NCBI GenBank assembly: GCA_947503925.1
Contig: CANNFQ010000006.1
Location: 186,001-250,000 of the forward strand
DNA: 64,000 nucleotides
Source: an uncultured Paracoccaceae bacterium
Lineage (GTDB): Bacteria; Pseudomonadota; Alphaproteobacteria; Rhodobacterales; Rhodobacteraceae
Direction: 5' to 3'
Made by a program: the position numbers and the translations under genes. This document shows, in pieces, positions 51,607 to 61,775 of this stretch; within the stretch, counting starts at the first letter, position 1, and each line of letters starts with the position of its first letter. A model generated the notes under the pieces. It had not been told where the DNA came from. It saw only the letters and a list, made by a program, of their open reading frames with translations, and did not search any database.

Positions 51607-52942
51607 CCCGCCCGCGCTGACGCATCGCCGGGTTCTGGCAATTGCGACGCCCATTGTCATATCAAATGCCACCGTTCCGATTCTCGGGATCGTAGACACT
51701 GGCGTCGTTGGACAATTGGGTGAGGCGGCCCCGATCGGTGCGGTCGGCATTGGCGCGATTATCCTGTCATCAATTTACTGGATATTCGGTTTCCTACGGA
51801 TGGGGACAACTGGCCTGACTTCGCAAGCCAAAGGCGCGCGCCAGGCCGATGAAGTGCAGGCGCTTTTATCTCGTGCCTTGCTGATCGGATTTACCGCCGG
51901 TTTCGTCAACATTCTGACCCAGGTTTTCCTGTTCCACGGTGCCTTCCTGATTTCCCCCGCAAGTGTGGAGGTTGAGGGGTTGGCCCGCGATTATATGGCG
52001 ATCCGGGTCTGGTCGGCCCCCGCGACAATCGCGCTTTACGGGATCACCGGTTGGCTGATCGCGTTAGAGCGGACAAAGGCCGTATTGGGTATTCAAGTGC
52101 TGATGAACGGCGCGAATATCGTGCTGGACCTTGTCTTTGTGCTGGGCTTCGACTGGGGGGTGCAGGGGGTGGCATTTGCCACTTTCATCGCTGAATGGGC
52201 CGGGTTGGGGCTTGGGTTGTGGTTGTGCCGCGAAGGGTTCAAGGGGCAGGCTTGGCGGCAGCCAGCGCTTGTATTCGATATGGCCCGCATCAAACATATG
52301 GCGGCGGTTAACACTGATATCTTGATTCGGTCAGTGTTGTTGCAGGCGGTTTTTGTCAGTTTCCTATTTTACGGCGCGGATTTCGGCGACGTTCAATTGG
52401 CCGCAAATCAGATATTGCTGCAATTTCTTCATGTGACCGGCCATGCGCTGGATGGTTTCGCCTTTGCTGCCGAAGCACTGGTCGGGCAGGCTATGGGATC
52501 GCGCGCGCGGCAGGCATTGCGTCGTGCTGCGATCCTGTCCAGTCTTTGGGGCGTGGCGATTTGTATCGTGCTGGCGATTTGTTTTGCCTTGTTCGGGCCA
52601 GCGATCGTTGGTGCAATGGCGAAATCGGCAGAAGTGCAAGCCGCCGCCCGCGTCTACCTGCCCTACATGGTTGCCGCGCCTGTCGTCGGTGTTGCGGCCT
52701 GGATGCTGGATGGCATCTTTATCGGGGCGACCCGGACGCGCGACATGCGCAACATGATGATTCTGTCTACCGTTATCTATTTCGCCTCCGTCATTCCATT
52801 GATGGCCTCTTTCGGGAATCACGGGTTGTGGATAGGCCTTTTGATCAGCTTTGTCGCACGCGGGGTCAGCTTGGCCGTCAGGTATCCCGCGCTTGAGGCA
52901 CAGGCGGATCAGAAAAGGTCAGGTCCAGTCGCCGCGCCTTGA
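51599..52942 (+). CDS. MATE-family efflux transporter
   Basis: A 447-residue membrane protein with about 12 helices in two halves, typical of MATE (DinF/NorM) exporters. Recognisable segments are [40 protein letters not shown], and in the second half [20 protein letters not shown]. It would expel cationic or lipophilic compounds by a sodium or proton gradient. It overlaps the second thioesterase gene by eight bases and its 3' end overlaps convergent pyrD by 24 bases. Confidence 0.9.
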   Translation: MGDPPALTHRRVLAIATPIVISNATVPILGIVDTGVVGQLGEAAPIGAVGIGAIILSSIYWIFGFLRMGTTGLTSQAKGARQADEVQALLSRALLIGFTAGFVNILTQVFLFHGAFLISPASVEVEGLARDYMAIRVWSAPATIALYGITGWLIALERTKAVLGIQVLMNGANIVLDLVFVLGFDWGVQGVAFATFIAEWAGLGLGLWLCREGFKGQAWRQPALVFDMARIKHMAAVNTDILIRSVLLQAVFVSFLFYGADFGDVQLAANQILLQFLHVTGHALDGFAFAAEALVGQAMGSRARQALRRAAILSSLWGVAICIVLAICFALFGPAIVGAMAKSAEVQAAARVYLPYMVAAPVVGVAAWMLDGIFIGATRTRDMRNMMILSTVIYFASVIPLMASFGNHGLWIGLLISFVARGVSLAVRYPALEAQADQKRSGPVAAP

Positions 52943-53971
52943 TCCGACCGCATCCGCAATCGTGGCGAATCCGTCATATGCCAGCAGTTGATCAAGCTTC
53001 TTAGCAATATCCGTGGCAAGCGATATCCCTTGAAAAACAAGGGCCGTGTAAAGCTGCACAGCAGAAGCCCCCGCGCAGATCTTGGCATAGGCCTGTTCTG
53101 CACTTCCAACACCGCCGACCCCGATAATCGGCAGGGTCGTCTGCCCGGCCAATTGCGCAAGCACCCTTGTTGATTTCTCAAACAAGGGCTGACCGGAGAG
53201 CCCGCCCGCCTCTGCCTTGTGGGGGCCATGTAGCCCGGCGCGGTCGAGCGTTGTGTTCGTGGCAATAATCGCAGCAATGCAAGAGGTATCGGCAACCTCC
53301 GCCAGTTCCGCAATTTCATCCGGGTTCAGGTCCGGGGCGATTTTCAGAAAAACCGGGATAGGTTTTGCCAACGCCGACCGCGCGTCCATTACCCCGGCCA
53401 GCAGGGTGGTCAGCGCTGCCTTGCCTTGCAGGTCACGCAGCTTTTCGGTATTCGGCGAAGAAACATTCACCGTGACGAAATCCACAAACGGGCCGCAGCG
53501 TGCCAGGACAGTGGCGAAATCTTTCGCCTTGTCGGCGCTATCCTTATTTGCACCAAGGTTTAGACCAATCACGCGGTCCTGCGGGCAACTGGACAGTCGA
53601 TCTGCGATTGCGTCCATGCCGTCATTGTTGAACCCAAATCGGTTGATGGCGGCTTTGTCATGAGATAACCGAAAAAGCCGTGGTTTGGGATTGCCCTGCT
53701 GTGGACGAGGTGTCGCGGCACCGACCTCCAAAAAGCCAAACCCTGTTTGGGATAAGGCGGCGATTGCTGTCGCGTTCTTGTCGAAACCAGCGGCAAGGCC
53801 GATTGGGTTCGGCAGATCAAGACCGGCGATATTCGTGGCGATGCGATCCGTCGAGAATGGGCCGGTTTTGGGGCCGAGGCCCGCGTTTAATGCGCGTATC
53901 GCCAGCCCATGTGCCTTTTCAGGGTCAACCTGGTGCAACGCAGCCAGGCCAAGTTTTTCCAACATGTTCAT
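52919..53971 (-). CDS. pyrD: Dihydroorotate dehydrogenase (quinone), class 2
   Basis: A 350-residue FMN enzyme of pyrimidine synthesis. Class 2 features are the N-terminal membrane-associating helix ([20 protein letters not shown]), [28 protein letters not shown] with the catalytic serine, and [20 protein letters not shown]. It passes electrons to quinone at the inner membrane. It overlaps the upstream DUF952 gene by four bases, so they are co-translated. Confidence 0.95.
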   Translation of the reverse strand: MNMLEKLGLAALHQVDPEKAHGLAIRALNAGLGPKTGPFSTDRIATNIAGLDLPNPIGLAAGFDKNATAIAALSQTGFGFLEVGAATPRPQQGNPKPRLFRLSHDKAAINRFGFNNDGMDAIADRLSSCPQDRVIGLNLGANKDSADKAKDFATVLARCGPFVDFVTVNVSSPNTEKLRDLQGKAALTTLLAGVMDARSALAKPIPVFLKIAPDLNPDEIAELAEVADTSCIAAIIATNTTLDRAGLHGPHKAEAGGLSGQPLFEKSTRVLAQLAGQTTLPIIGVGGVGSAEQAYAKICAGASAVQLYTALVFQGISLATDIAKKLDQLLAYDGFATIADAVGSRRGDWT

Positions 53972-54300
53972 GCCAGATCAGGAAACTGATGGATGCCGTC
54001 ACTAATTGGCAGCGGCTTGTGCCATGCCACATCCGTCATGCGCAGTTGACGATAAAGATGGGGGAACAGGGTGCCGTCGCGAGAGGCTTCCCATTTCAGG
54101 TCACTCAGCCCATCCGCCTCAACCGCGACGAGAACCAGATCGTGTTCATCCTGAAAATAGAGCGATGCGGTTTTTTGAACTGTGTCAGCGCCAGAGAAAT
54201 GCACATACCCGTCTGCCACATCGACAGGCGCACCATTTGTCGCGCCCTTGGCCTGTAACTCGGCCCATTCGGACGCCCGGAAAATCTTGTAAATCAGCAT
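53968..54300 (-). CDS. DUF952 protein
   Basis: A 110-residue protein. The pattern [45 protein letters not shown] and [19 protein letters not shown] is that of DUF952, a small family of unknown function that has been compared to glutathione-transferase-like or tRNA-processing proteins without proof. It is the first gene of the pair with pyrD, with a four-base overlap. Confidence 0.85.
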   Translation of the reverse strand: MLIYKIFRASEWAELQAKGATNGAPVDVADGYVHFSGADTVQKTASLYFQDEHDLVLVAVEADGLSDLKWEASRDGTLFPHLYRQLRMTDVAWHKPLPISDGIHQFPDLA

Positions 54301-54436
54301 AGCAGCCTCATGGCCTGTGAAAAAAAAATGGTCAACCGTCTGCGACGCCCAAAGTTTGCGTAAGGTCAGCTTTTAGCTGTTTGACTCTGCGCAGGGGCAG
54401 CGCCAAGCTATCGCCATAGCAACAGGGGGAATCCAA

Positions 54437-55993
54437 ATGATTTCGCGAATTCTGACCACGACCTGCGCTTTGGCGCTTGCGGCAGGAACGGCATCTGCCG
54501 AGTATTCTTTGACAATTCTGCACACCAATGACTTTCACGCTCGGTTTGAACCGATCAGCAAATATGACGGTCCATGCTCTGCCGAGGATAATGATGCGGG
54601 CGAATGTTTCGGCGGGACGGCCCGCCTGATCACGGCCGTGGAAGAGGCCCGCGCGCGCAGCAATAATAGCATCCTTGTCGATGGCGGGGATCAGTTTCAG
54701 GGCACCCTGTTCTACACCTATTACAAGGGTGCGATGGCTGCTGAGTTCATGAACCAGTTGGGTTATGACGGCATGACCGTGGGCAACCACGAATTCGACG
54801 ATGGTCCTGAGGTTCTGCGCGGCTTTATGGATGCGGTTGAATTCCCGGTCCTGATGTCGAACGCCGATGTCTCGGGTGAGCCGCTGCTGGCTGACGTGTT
54901 GATGAAATCGACCGTGATCGAACGTGGCGGCGAAAAGATTGGTATGATCGGTTTGACACCGCAGGATACCGATGAACTGGCCAGCCCCGGCGACAACATT
55001 ACTTTCACTGATCCATCAGGTGCCGTGCAGGCCGAAGTTGACAAGCTGACGGAAGAAGGCGTGAACAAGATCATCGTCCTGTCCCACTCGGGCTATGGGG
55101 TTGATCAGGCCGTTGCCGCGAACACAACCGGTGTTGATGTCATCGTTGGTGGCCATTCAAACACTTTGCTGGGAGATAGCGACCGCGCATCTGGCCCATA
55201 TCCAACCATGGTTGGCGACACGGCCATTGTGCAAGCCTATGCCTATGGCAAATTTCTGGGCGAGTTGAACCTCACCTTTGACGATAATGGTGTCATCACT
55301 GAAGCCAATGGCGCACCGATCCTGATTGATGGTGGGGTGGTCGAGAATGCAAGCGCCAAGTCCCGGATTGCCGAACTCGCTGCACCGCTGGATGAAATTC
55401 GCAACAGGGTTGTGGCCGAAACCGCAACTGAGATTGTTGGCGTCCGTGAAGAATGTCGGTCGCAGGAATGCGCCATGGGCAGCCTGATTGCAGACGCCAT
55501 GCTGTCGCGCGTCAAGGATCAGGGCATCCAGATTGCGATCCAGAACGGTGGCGGTATTCGCGCATCTATCGATGCGGGTGAAGTCACCATGGGCGAGGTG
55601 CTGACAGTGCTGCCTTTCCAGAACACCTTGTCAACCTTTGAGGTGACCGGCGAAACGTTCGTCGCGGCGCTTGAAAACGGTGTGAGTCAGGTTGAGGATG
55701 GCGCTGGCCGTTTCCCACAGGTTGCCGGGGTGACGTTCACCGTGGATACGTCCGCCGCAGCTGGCGAACGGGTATCGGATGTTAAGATCGGTGGAGAGGC
55801 CATTGATCTTGCCGCGACATATGGCGTTGTTTCGAACAACTATGTCCGTAATGGCGGCGACGGGTATGACATGTTCAAGGATGCGGCAAATGCCTATGAC
55901 TTTGGCCCAGATCTTGCGGATGTCACGGCTGAATACATCGCCGCCAACAGCCCGTTTACACCTTACAAGGATGGTCGGATCACTGTGAAGTAG
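54437..55993 (+). CDS. Periplasmic 5'-nucleotidase / cyclic phosphodiesterase (UshA/CpdB family)
   Basis: A 518-residue metallophosphatase with a signal peptide (ISRILTTTCALALAAGTASA). The calcineurin-type N-domain has LHTNDFHARFEP, DGGDQFQGT, VGNHEFDDG, LSHSGYGVD and VGGHSN. The C-terminal substrate domain has QNGGGIRASIDAG and NNYVRNGGDGYDMF. It would strip phosphate from extracellular nucleotides, giving nucleosides for the salvage enzymes encoded at 33-37 kb. CFGGTARL near the start includes two cysteines that could form a disulfide. It has its own terminator. Confidence 0.9.
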   Translation: MISRILTTTCALALAAGTASAEYSLTILHTNDFHARFEPISKYDGPCSAEDNDAGECFGGTARLITAVEEARARSNNSILVDGGDQFQGTLFYTYYKGAMAAEFMNQLGYDGMTVGNHEFDDGPEVLRGFMDAVEFPVLMSNADVSGEPLLADVLMKSTVIERGGEKIGMIGLTPQDTDELASPGDNITFTDPSGAVQAEVDKLTEEGVNKIIVLSHSGYGVDQAVAANTTGVDVIVGGHSNTLLGDSDRASGPYPTMVGDTAIVQAYAYGKFLGELNLTFDDNGVITEANGAPILIDGGVVENASAKSRIAELAAPLDEIRNRVVAETATEIVGVREECRSQECAMGSLIADAMLSRVKDQGIQIAIQNGGGIRASIDAGEVTMGEVLTVLPFQNTLSTFEVTGETFVAALENGVSQVEDGAGRFPQVAGVTFTVDTSAAAGERVSDVKIGGEAIDLAATYGVVSNNYVRNGGDGYDMFKDAANAYDFGPDLADVTAEYIAANSPFTPYKDGRITVK

Positions 55994-56014
55994 TCCGTTC
56001 TTCTCGAAACTTAA

Positions 56015-56048
56015 GGCGCGCCGTGGTACATCATGGCGCGCTTTTTTT
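56015..56048 (+). terminator. Rho-independent terminator after the 5'-nucleotidase gene
   Basis: GCGCGCC/GGCGCGC stem with a 12-base loop followed by seven T. It lies 22 bases beyond the stop codon. Confidence 0.9.
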
Positions 56049-56206
56049 GTTCCGTACCGGTCCCAACCCGAAACGTTGAACTGCGGCCGCGTTGGTTTCC
56101 TGCGTCGGATGCTTTGACATGGACATGTCGGGTGGAGTTTGACTTAATACTTTTACAAGAACGTTGTCTTTGACCTCAGGTCGATTGCCCAGAAGAGGAA
56201 AGTTTA

Positions 56207-57268
56207 ATGAAATATTCGTTGGTTTCGTCACTTGCTATTGTATCGCTACTGACAGCGCATACAGCACAGGCTGAAACGCTTAGGCTGCTGACATGGGGCG
56301 GCTATGCGCCGGAGGAGGTCATTGCCAAGTTTGAGGCAGAAACTGGCCATACGGTCGAAGTCACCACATCCAACAATGAAGAGATGATCGCGAAACTACG
56401 CGCTACCAATGGCGGTGGTTTTGATCTTGCCCAGCCAAGCCAGGATCGGATCACCAGCGCACAGGAAGAATTTGGCATCTACAAGCCAATTGATATGTCG
56501 CGCGTGAACGCGGATCTGTTCATCCCGTCCATGCTGAGCGCCACTGCGGGTAACACCACTTATGATGGCGCGGTCTATGGATTACCGCATGTCTGGGGCA
56601 CCAGCGGCCTAGTGGTGAATACTGCCATGGCCGGTGATGTGCAGGACTATGTCGATCTTTGCGATGCTGCGGTGGCTGGAAAGGTGTCCTACCGCCTGAA
56701 ACGCCCGACGCTGATCGGCTTTGCCTATTCAATGGGTCTTGATCCGTTTGCTGCGTATGCCGATGCCGATGCCTATCAGGGCATTCTCGATCAGGTTGAG
56801 GCAAAGCTGACCGAATGCAAACCCAATGTGAAAACCTATTGGGGTGGCGGGGACGAAATCAAAAACCTGCTGCGCTCGGGCGAGGTCGTCGCCTCCATGG
56901 CGTGGGATACCGGCGGTTGGCAGTTGAATGCGGACAATCCCGATATCACCTTTGTCGCACCTGAAGCCGGGGCGCTGGGCTGGATTGACACATTCGTGCT
57001 GCCCGCGCGCGGCAGAGCAGATGATGCGGCCTATGACTGGATCAACTTTGTCATGCAGCCAGAGATTGCAGCTATGATCACCAATACGGCTGGCAATTTC
57101 ACCGCTGCCGTTGATGGTGATGCGGGCGTCAGCGCTGATCTGAAAGCACGCTATCAGGGCAGCTTTGATCAGGCAGCCATCGACAATATCAAATGGTATC
57201 CGCCAGTGCCTGCTGGTCTTGAAGCGATGGAGGGTGCCACTCTCGACCGGATCAACGCCGCGAATTAA
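56207..57268 (+). CDS. potD: Spermidine/putrescine-type solute-binding protein
   Basis: A 353-residue periplasmic binding protein with a signal peptide ending HTAQAET. The PotD family pattern is LRLLTWGGYAPEEVIAKFEA, VTTSNNEEMIAKLRATNGGG, YGLPHVWGTSGLVVN and SMAWDTGGWQ. GGGFDLAQPSQD carries an aspartate region typical of polyamine contact. It captures polyamines or a related cationic compound for PotABC. A partial terminator separates it from potA, which usually allows more binding protein than transporter. Confidence 0.85.
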   Translation: MKYSLVSSLAIVSLLTAHTAQAETLRLLTWGGYAPEEVIAKFEAETGHTVEVTTSNNEEMIAKLRATNGGGFDLAQPSQDRITSAQEEFGIYKPIDMSRVNADLFIPSMLSATAGNTTYDGAVYGLPHVWGTSGLVVNTAMAGDVQDYVDLCDAAVAGKVSYRLKRPTLIGFAYSMGLDPFAAYADADAYQGILDQVEAKLTECKPNVKTYWGGGDEIKNLLRSGEVVASMAWDTGGWQLNADNPDITFVAPEAGALGWIDTFVLPARGRADDAAYDWINFVMQPEIAAMITNTAGNFTAAVDGDAGVSADLKARYQGSFDQAAIDNIKWYPPVPAGLEAMEGATLDRINAAN

Positions 57269-57289
57269 GCCATTGAGAAATTGAGGAAA

Positions 57290-57313
57290 GGGCACCGGCA
57301 GGTGCCCTTTTTT
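57290..57313 (+). terminator. Intercistronic terminator between potD and potA
   Basis: GGGCACC/GGTGCCC 7-bp stem with a 4-base loop followed by six T. It lies 21 bases after the potD stop and would let only part of the transcripts continue into potABC. Confidence 0.85.
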
Positions 57314-57331
57314 ACCCTGTGAGGTTGAAAC

Positions 57332-58441
57332 TTGACCGAATCCCAACCGGACCTTGAATGTCGCGATCTGACCAAGGATTTTGATGCATTCCGTGCCGTT
57401 GACCATGTGAGTTTTGACGTCCCGCAAGGGTCCTTCTTTTCTATCCTTGGTCCTTCGGGATGTGGAAAAACAACGCTGCTGCGGATGATTGCGGGCTTTC
57501 AATCGCCCACCAGCGGTGATCTGCGGATCAAGGGCAAATCGATGATCGGTGTGCCCCCCAACAAGCGGCCCGTGTCGATGGTGTTCCAGCATCTGGCCCT
57601 GTTTCCAACGATGAATATTGGCGACAATGTCGGCTTTGGTTTGCGTCAGCGCGGTGTCGGTAAAGCCGAGATCAAGACACGGGTGGAGCAGGTGCTGGAA
57701 CGTGTCGGCCTGCCGCATGTGTCCGAACGCCGGGTTGATCAGCTGTCTGGCGGTCAAAAGCAGCGGGTGGCGATTGCCCGTTGCATGGTGCTGGAACCCG
57801 ATGTGCTGTTGCTGGATGAACCGCTGGGCGCGCTTGACCTGAAGCTGCGCGAACATATGAAGATTGAGTTGAAATCGCTGCAACATGCGTTCAACACCAC
57901 TTTTGTCTATATCACCCACGACCAGTCAGAGGCGCTGGTGATGAGTGACAATATCGCGGTGATGAATAAGGGCTGGTTTGAACAAATTGGTTCGCCACAT
58001 GAAATTTACCATCACCCCGACACCGCATTCGTTGCGGGGTTTGTCGGAGATGCCAACAAGATCGACGCCAAGGTCACGGAAGTGAATGGCGCGATGCTGA
58101 CGCTGGCCACCGAGACGGGCAGCGAAATGAAGGTTGAGGCGGCGGGCACGGGCCTGTCTGTTGGCCAGCCTGCGCAGGTTTTTCTGCGGCCAGAGGCCAT
58201 CGCGCTGGGCGCGTCGGATGCGGCCGCCGAAAGTACTGCGAATATCAGCCATGGCACTGTCGAAACCGTGTTTTTCAACGGGGCCAACAGCACGGTTACC
58301 GTCAAGGATGGGGCAGGGCATTTGGTGAAGGTTGCGATGCCCCAGACCGGCGATTTTGCAACACTGCGGAAGGGTGACGCGATCAGCACCCGCTGGCTGC
58401 CCAAACAGGCGCGTTGCTATGCCGTTTCGGGGGATGTGTGA
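57332..58441 (+). CDS. potA: Polyamine-type ABC transporter ATPase
   Basis: A 369-residue ABC ATPase. Walker A is GPSGCGKTTLLRM, the Q-loop is in MVFQHLALFPTM, the signature is QLSGGQKQRVAIARCM, Walker B is LLLDEPLGALDLKL and the H-loop is YITHDQSEAL. The C-terminal 100 residues form a TOBE-type domain (VFLRPEAIAL). The start is TTG, with GAGG seven bases upstream; it is the first codon that includes the family N-terminus ECRDLTKDFDAF. It shares one base with the potB start. Confidence 0.9.
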   Translation: MTESQPDLECRDLTKDFDAFRAVDHVSFDVPQGSFFSILGPSGCGKTTLLRMIAGFQSPTSGDLRIKGKSMIGVPPNKRPVSMVFQHLALFPTMNIGDNVGFGLRQRGVGKAEIKTRVEQVLERVGLPHVSERRVDQLSGGQKQRVAIARCMVLEPDVLLLDEPLGALDLKLREHMKIELKSLQHAFNTTFVYITHDQSEALVMSDNIAVMNKGWFEQIGSPHEIYHHPDTAFVAGFVGDANKIDAKVTEVNGAMLTLATETGSEMKVEAAGTGLSVGQPAQVFLRPEAIALGASDAAAESTANISHGTVETVFFNGANSTVTVKDGAGHLVKVAMPQTGDFATLRKGDAISTRWLPKQARCYAVSGDV

Positions 58442-59307
58442 TGGGGTCTGATCAATCCCGCTTGGGGTTTTACCTGTTATTGGCACCGATCCTGTTGTGG
58501 CTGATTGTGCTGATCATCCTGCCGCATGTTGGCTTGTTTCTGGTGTCGATCAGCGAAAAGATCGGCCCACGGGAATATGAAACCGGGTTTGACAACTACG
58601 CCGCATTCTTTTCCGAGCCGCTTTATTGGCGGACCTTTGCGCGCACGGCGATCATGTCGATCATGGCTACTGCGTTGACCCTGATCCTGGGGTTTCCGAT
58701 TGCCTATTACATTGCGAAATTGACCCGCGGGCGCACCAAAACCACGCTTTTTCTGATGTGCATGATTCCGTTCTGGGTGTCCGAACTGGTGCGCACATTC
58801 GGCTGGATGATCCTGCTGCGCGAAACCGGCGTGATCTCGAACATCCTGCAATATCTGGGGCTGGTTAATGGCCCGATTGAGCTGCTGTATAATGATGCGG
58901 CGATTATGGTGGGCCTTGTCTATACCTCGATCCTGTTCATGGTTGTGCCGCTGGTCACGACCCTTGATAGCCTTGACGATAGTCTGATCGAGGCGGGTTA
59001 TGACCTGGGCGGCACAAGCACATCCATCATGCGCGAGATTGTCATACCCCATGCCATGCCGGGGATCGTGTCGGGTTGTATTGTCGTGTTCATGCTGTCG
59101 CTGGGCAATTACCTGACGCCGATCCTGCTGGGTGGTAAGGACAGCCTGTGGTTCACCGGCATGATCTATACCCAGTTCATTACCCGCTTTAACTGGGAGC
59201 TTGGATCGGCCTTCGGCTTTCTGCTGCTGGGGCTGTCGTCGCTGGTGGTATTCCTTGGGCTGAAGTTTTCAGGTCAGTCGCTATCTGAAACGATGGGGCG
59301 CTCATGA
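58441..59307 (+). CDS. potB: Polyamine-type ABC transporter permease 1
   Basis: A 288-residue membrane protein with six helices. The ATPase-binding loop reads EAGYDLGGTSTSIMREIVIP, the EAA motif with conserved glycine. The first helix is FYLLLAPILLWLIVLIILPH. The ATG coincides with the potA stop (TGATG). It pairs with PotC to form the inner-membrane channel. Confidence 0.9.
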   Translation: MGSDQSRLGFYLLLAPILLWLIVLIILPHVGLFLVSISEKIGPREYETGFDNYAAFFSEPLYWRTFARTAIMSIMATALTLILGFPIAYYIAKLTRGRTKTTLFLMCMIPFWVSELVRTFGWMILLRETGVISNILQYLGLVNGPIELLYNDAAIMVGLVYTSILFMVVPLVTTLDSLDDSLIEAGYDLGGTSTSIMREIVIPHAMPGIVSGCIVVFMLSLGNYLTPILLGGKDSLWFTGMIYTQFITRFNWELGSAFGFLLLGLSSLVVFLGLKFSGQSLSETMGRS

Positions 59308-60158
59308 TACCGACCGTTCCACAGCCCGTCTTTGCCAAATGGTGCTATCGCGCCTATGTGACGGTGTTCTTTGTCTATCTGGCGTTGCCGCTGACGGTTG
59401 TTTGCGTCTTTGCCTTCAACAACAGCGTGTTTCCGTCCCTGCCATGGGAAGGTTTTACGGTGGCGTGGTTCTTTGGCACCGAGGCGCCGTTTATCGGGGT
59501 GTTCAATGAGCGGTCGATCATGCGGTCCATCGGGACGTCGGCATTTGTCGCCTTCTGGGTGTCGGCGCTGGCCGTTGCGGTTGGCACATGCAATGCGTTC
59601 CTGTTCGTGCGGCATGAGTTCCGGGGCAAGGCGTTGCTATACATGCTGATGCTGTTGCCGTTGATCATTCCCGGTGTGATTCTGGGGATTTCGATCCTTG
59701 TCTTTTCAAGCTCTGTCGCGAACACATTGGAGGACGCGACCGGCCTGTGGTTCGATGGTCTGCGTCCGGGGCTGATACTGGTCATTCTGGGCCAGTTTTC
59801 CTTTATCACGACCTTTGCGACGCTGGTGATTTCAGCGCGGTTACAGAAATTCGACCCAAGTCTGGAGGAAGCGGCTCTGAACCTTGGGGCAAGCAAGATT
59901 GGGGCGGTCCGGCAAATCACGTTGCCATTTCTTTTGCCGGCTATTGTGGCTTCGGCGGTTGTGTCCGTTCTGATGAGTTTCGAGAATTTCAACACAACGC
60001 TGATGCTGGTCGGATCCGACTCACCACTGACAATCACGATGTTCGACAAGCTCAAACAGGGGTCAACGCCGGTTCTGAACGCGGTGTCCTTGCTGCTGAT
60101 TATCGTTTCGGCTGCGCTTGGGCTTCTATCGCTGCTGTTTCAGAACGCAAAACGGTAG
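59304..60158 (+). CDS. potC: Polyamine-type ABC transporter permease 2
   Basis: A 284-residue six-helix permease. The EAA loop is EEAALNLGASKIGAVRQITL. Helices include VFFVYLALPLTVVCVFAF and LLYMLMLLPLIIPGVILGIS. It overlaps potB by four bases, and the four-gene order potD-A-B-C is complete. No terminator is obvious after it; the tRNA gene on the other strand begins about 30 bases later. Confidence 0.9.
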   Translation: MIPTVPQPVFAKWCYRAYVTVFFVYLALPLTVVCVFAFNNSVFPSLPWEGFTVAWFFGTEAPFIGVFNERSIMRSIGTSAFVAFWVSALAVAVGTCNAFLFVRHEFRGKALLYMLMLLPLIIPGVILGISILVFSSSVANTLEDATGLWFDGLRPGLILVILGQFSFITTFATLVISARLQKFDPSLEEAALNLGASKIGAVRQITLPFLLPAIVASAVVSVLMSFENFNTTLMLVGSDSPLTITMFDKLKQGSTPVLNAVSLLLIIVSAALGLLSLLFQNAKR

Positions 60159-60188
60159 GGAACGGCGCGTCTCTATAAATTGAGTGGA

Positions 60189-60263
60189 TGGTGCTGTGAG
60201 AGAGGATTGAACTCTCGACCTCACCCTTACCAAGGGTGTGCTCTGCCACTGAGCTACCACAGC
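60189..60263 (-). tRNA. tRNA-Thr (anticodon GGT)
   Basis: A 75-base cloverleaf with encoded CCA. Acceptor GCTGTGG/TCACAGC (last pair G-T), D-stem GCTC/GAGC, anticodon stem CACCC/GGGTG around loop TTGGTAA giving anticodon GGT, and T-stem GAGAG/CTCTC with loop TTCAATC. It reads ACC and ACT codons. Confidence 0.96.
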
Positions 60264-60277
60264 ATCCGTGAGGCGGG

Positions 60278-60306
60278 GAATTAGCGGCTATTGCCAATTG
60301 TTGCAA
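60278..60306 (-). promoter_or_regulatory. Possible tRNA-Thr promoter
   Basis: On the minus strand TTGCAA and TAATTC with a 17-base spacer end 14 bases before the mature tRNA 5' end, leaving a short leader. Hexamer quality is moderate. Confidence 0.4.
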
Positions 60307-60350
60307 GCCCTCTCTGGACGCTTTTTGTCCTTGTTGTTAACAGGGACAGC

Positions 60351-60500
60351 ATGACCGACAGAGAAGAAAAAAGTAACGCTCGGAAGCCCGCGTCAAGCAG
60401 GGACGACCGGTTGAAAGCGGCATTGAAGGCGAATATGGCCAAGCGCAAGGCCCAGAAAAAGGCGCGCAACAATGCGAACGACAATAAAGAGAAAGAGTAG
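60351..60500 (+). CDS. Small basic protein upstream of murA
   Basis: A 49-residue highly charged protein beginning MTDREEKSNARKPASSRDDR and continuing LKAALKANMAKRKAQKKARN. It is a lysine/arginine-rich helix with no hydrophobic core and could bind nucleic acid. The stop is six bases before the murA ATG, so it is the first gene of that operon. GGGA lies upstream of the ATG. I have seen similar short basic proteins before murA in Rhodobacteraceae, but the function is unknown to me. Confidence 0.7.
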   Translation: MTDREEKSNARKPASSRDDRLKAALKANMAKRKAQKKARNNANDNKEKE

Positions 60501-60506
60501 GCAGGC

Positions 60507-61775
60507 ATGGATTCAATCGTGGTACAGGGCGGCATAGCCCTGCAAGGCAAGATAAAGATTGCCGGAGCAAAAAACGCGGCGCTGACCCTGATGCCCGCTA
60601 CGTTGTTGTCTGAGGAACCGCTGACGCTGACAAACGCCCCACGCTTGTCAGACATCCAGACCATGACCGCGCTGTTGCAGTCTTTGGGCGTTGAAGTGAC
60701 ATCCATGCAAGATGGCAAGGTGCAGGTCCTGTCATCCCATGCGATGACATCGACCACCGCTGACTATGAAATCGTGCGCAAGATGCGTGCATCCAACCTT
60801 GTGTTGGGTCCGTTGCTGGCCCGTCATCATCAGGCGGTTGTGTCTTTGCCTGGTGGCTGCGCCATTGGTGCCCGCCCCATGGATATCCATGTCACGGCAC
60901 TTGAGGCGATGGGCGCCGAGATTGAACTTAAAGACGGCTATCTGCATGCCACTGCCAAGGGTGGCTTGAAAGGTGCGCGGGTGCCGTTGCGCTTTGCCTC
61001 TGTCGGGGCCACCGAAAACGTGCTGATGGCCGCCACATTGGCCAAGGGCACCACGATCATCGAAAATGCGGCCCGTGAGCCCGAAATCGTTGACCTCGCC
61101 CATTGTCTGCGCCGTATGGGTGCACAGATCGACGGTGAGGGCACGTCAACCATCACTATCGAAGGGGTGGGCAGGTTGGGTGCGGCGACTCATCCTGTGG
61201 TCACTGACCGGATCGAGTTGGGCACCTATATGCTTGCCCCTGTATTTGCCGGTGGCGAGGTTGAGTGCATTGGCGGGCGTCTTGATCTGGTACAATCCTT
61301 TGCTGAGAAACTGGACGCGGCGGGTGTCGCAGTAACCGAAACGCCCGATGGGTTGAAAGTGGCCCGCAAAAACGGACGCCCCCATGCGGTGAATGTAACA
61401 ACAGAAGTTTTTCCCGGTTTCCCGACTGACCTGCAAGCCCAGATGATGGCGATGCTTTGCACGGCTGAGGGCACGTCGGTTCTGGAAGAAAAGATCTTTG
61501 AGAATCGTTTCATGCATGCGCCCGAACTGATCCGTATGGGCGCGGATATCGAGGTGCAGGGCGGCACCGCCACGGTCCACGGTGTGGAGCGGTTGAAAGG
61601 TGCGCCAGTGATGGCGACCGATTTGCGCGCTTCTGTGTCCTTGATCCTCGCCGGTCTGGCGGCAGAGGGAGAGACGATCGTCAGCCGTGTCTACCACCTT
61701 GATCGTGGCTATGAGCAAGTGGAAGAGAAACTGCGCGCTGTCGGAGCCAAGATCGAACGGGTCGCCGGATCATGA
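60507..61775 (+). CDS. murA: UDP-N-acetylglucosamine 1-carboxyvinyltransferase
   Basis: A 422-residue enzyme, first committed step of peptidoglycan synthesis. Lysine and asparagine of [14 protein letters not shown] near the N-terminus bind substrate, and the catalytic cysteine is in [13 protein letters not shown], so the enzyme should be of the fosfomycin-sensitive type (Cys, not Asp). [19 protein letters not shown] and [11 protein letters not shown] are conserved. It overlaps the DUF2948 gene by four bases. Confidence 0.97.
   Translation: MDSIVVQGGIALQGKIKIAGAKNAALTLMPATLLSEEPLTLTNAPRLSDIQTMTALLQSLGVEVTSMQDGKVQVLSSHAMTSTTADYEIVRKMRASNLVLGPLLARHHQAVVSLPGGCAIGARPMDIHVTALEAMGAEIELKDGYLHATAKGGLKGARVPLRFASVGATENVLMAATLAKGTTIIENAAREPEIVDLAHCLRRMGAQIDGEGTSTITIEGVGRLGAATHPVVTDRIELGTYMLAPVFAGGEVECIGGRLDLVQSFAEKLDAAGVAVTETPDGLKVARKNGRPHAVNVTTEVFPGFPTDLQAQMMAMLCTAEGTSVLEEKIFENRFMHAPELIRMGADIEVQGGTATVHGVERLKGAPVMATDLRASVSLILAGLAAEGETIVSRVYHLDRGYEQVEEKLRAVGAKIERVAGS

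Noticed and set aside
56729..57919. 396-codon minus-strand frame across potD and potA
   Set aside because: It spans two well-supported transporter genes and the terminator between them; the composition is that of an antisense shadow.
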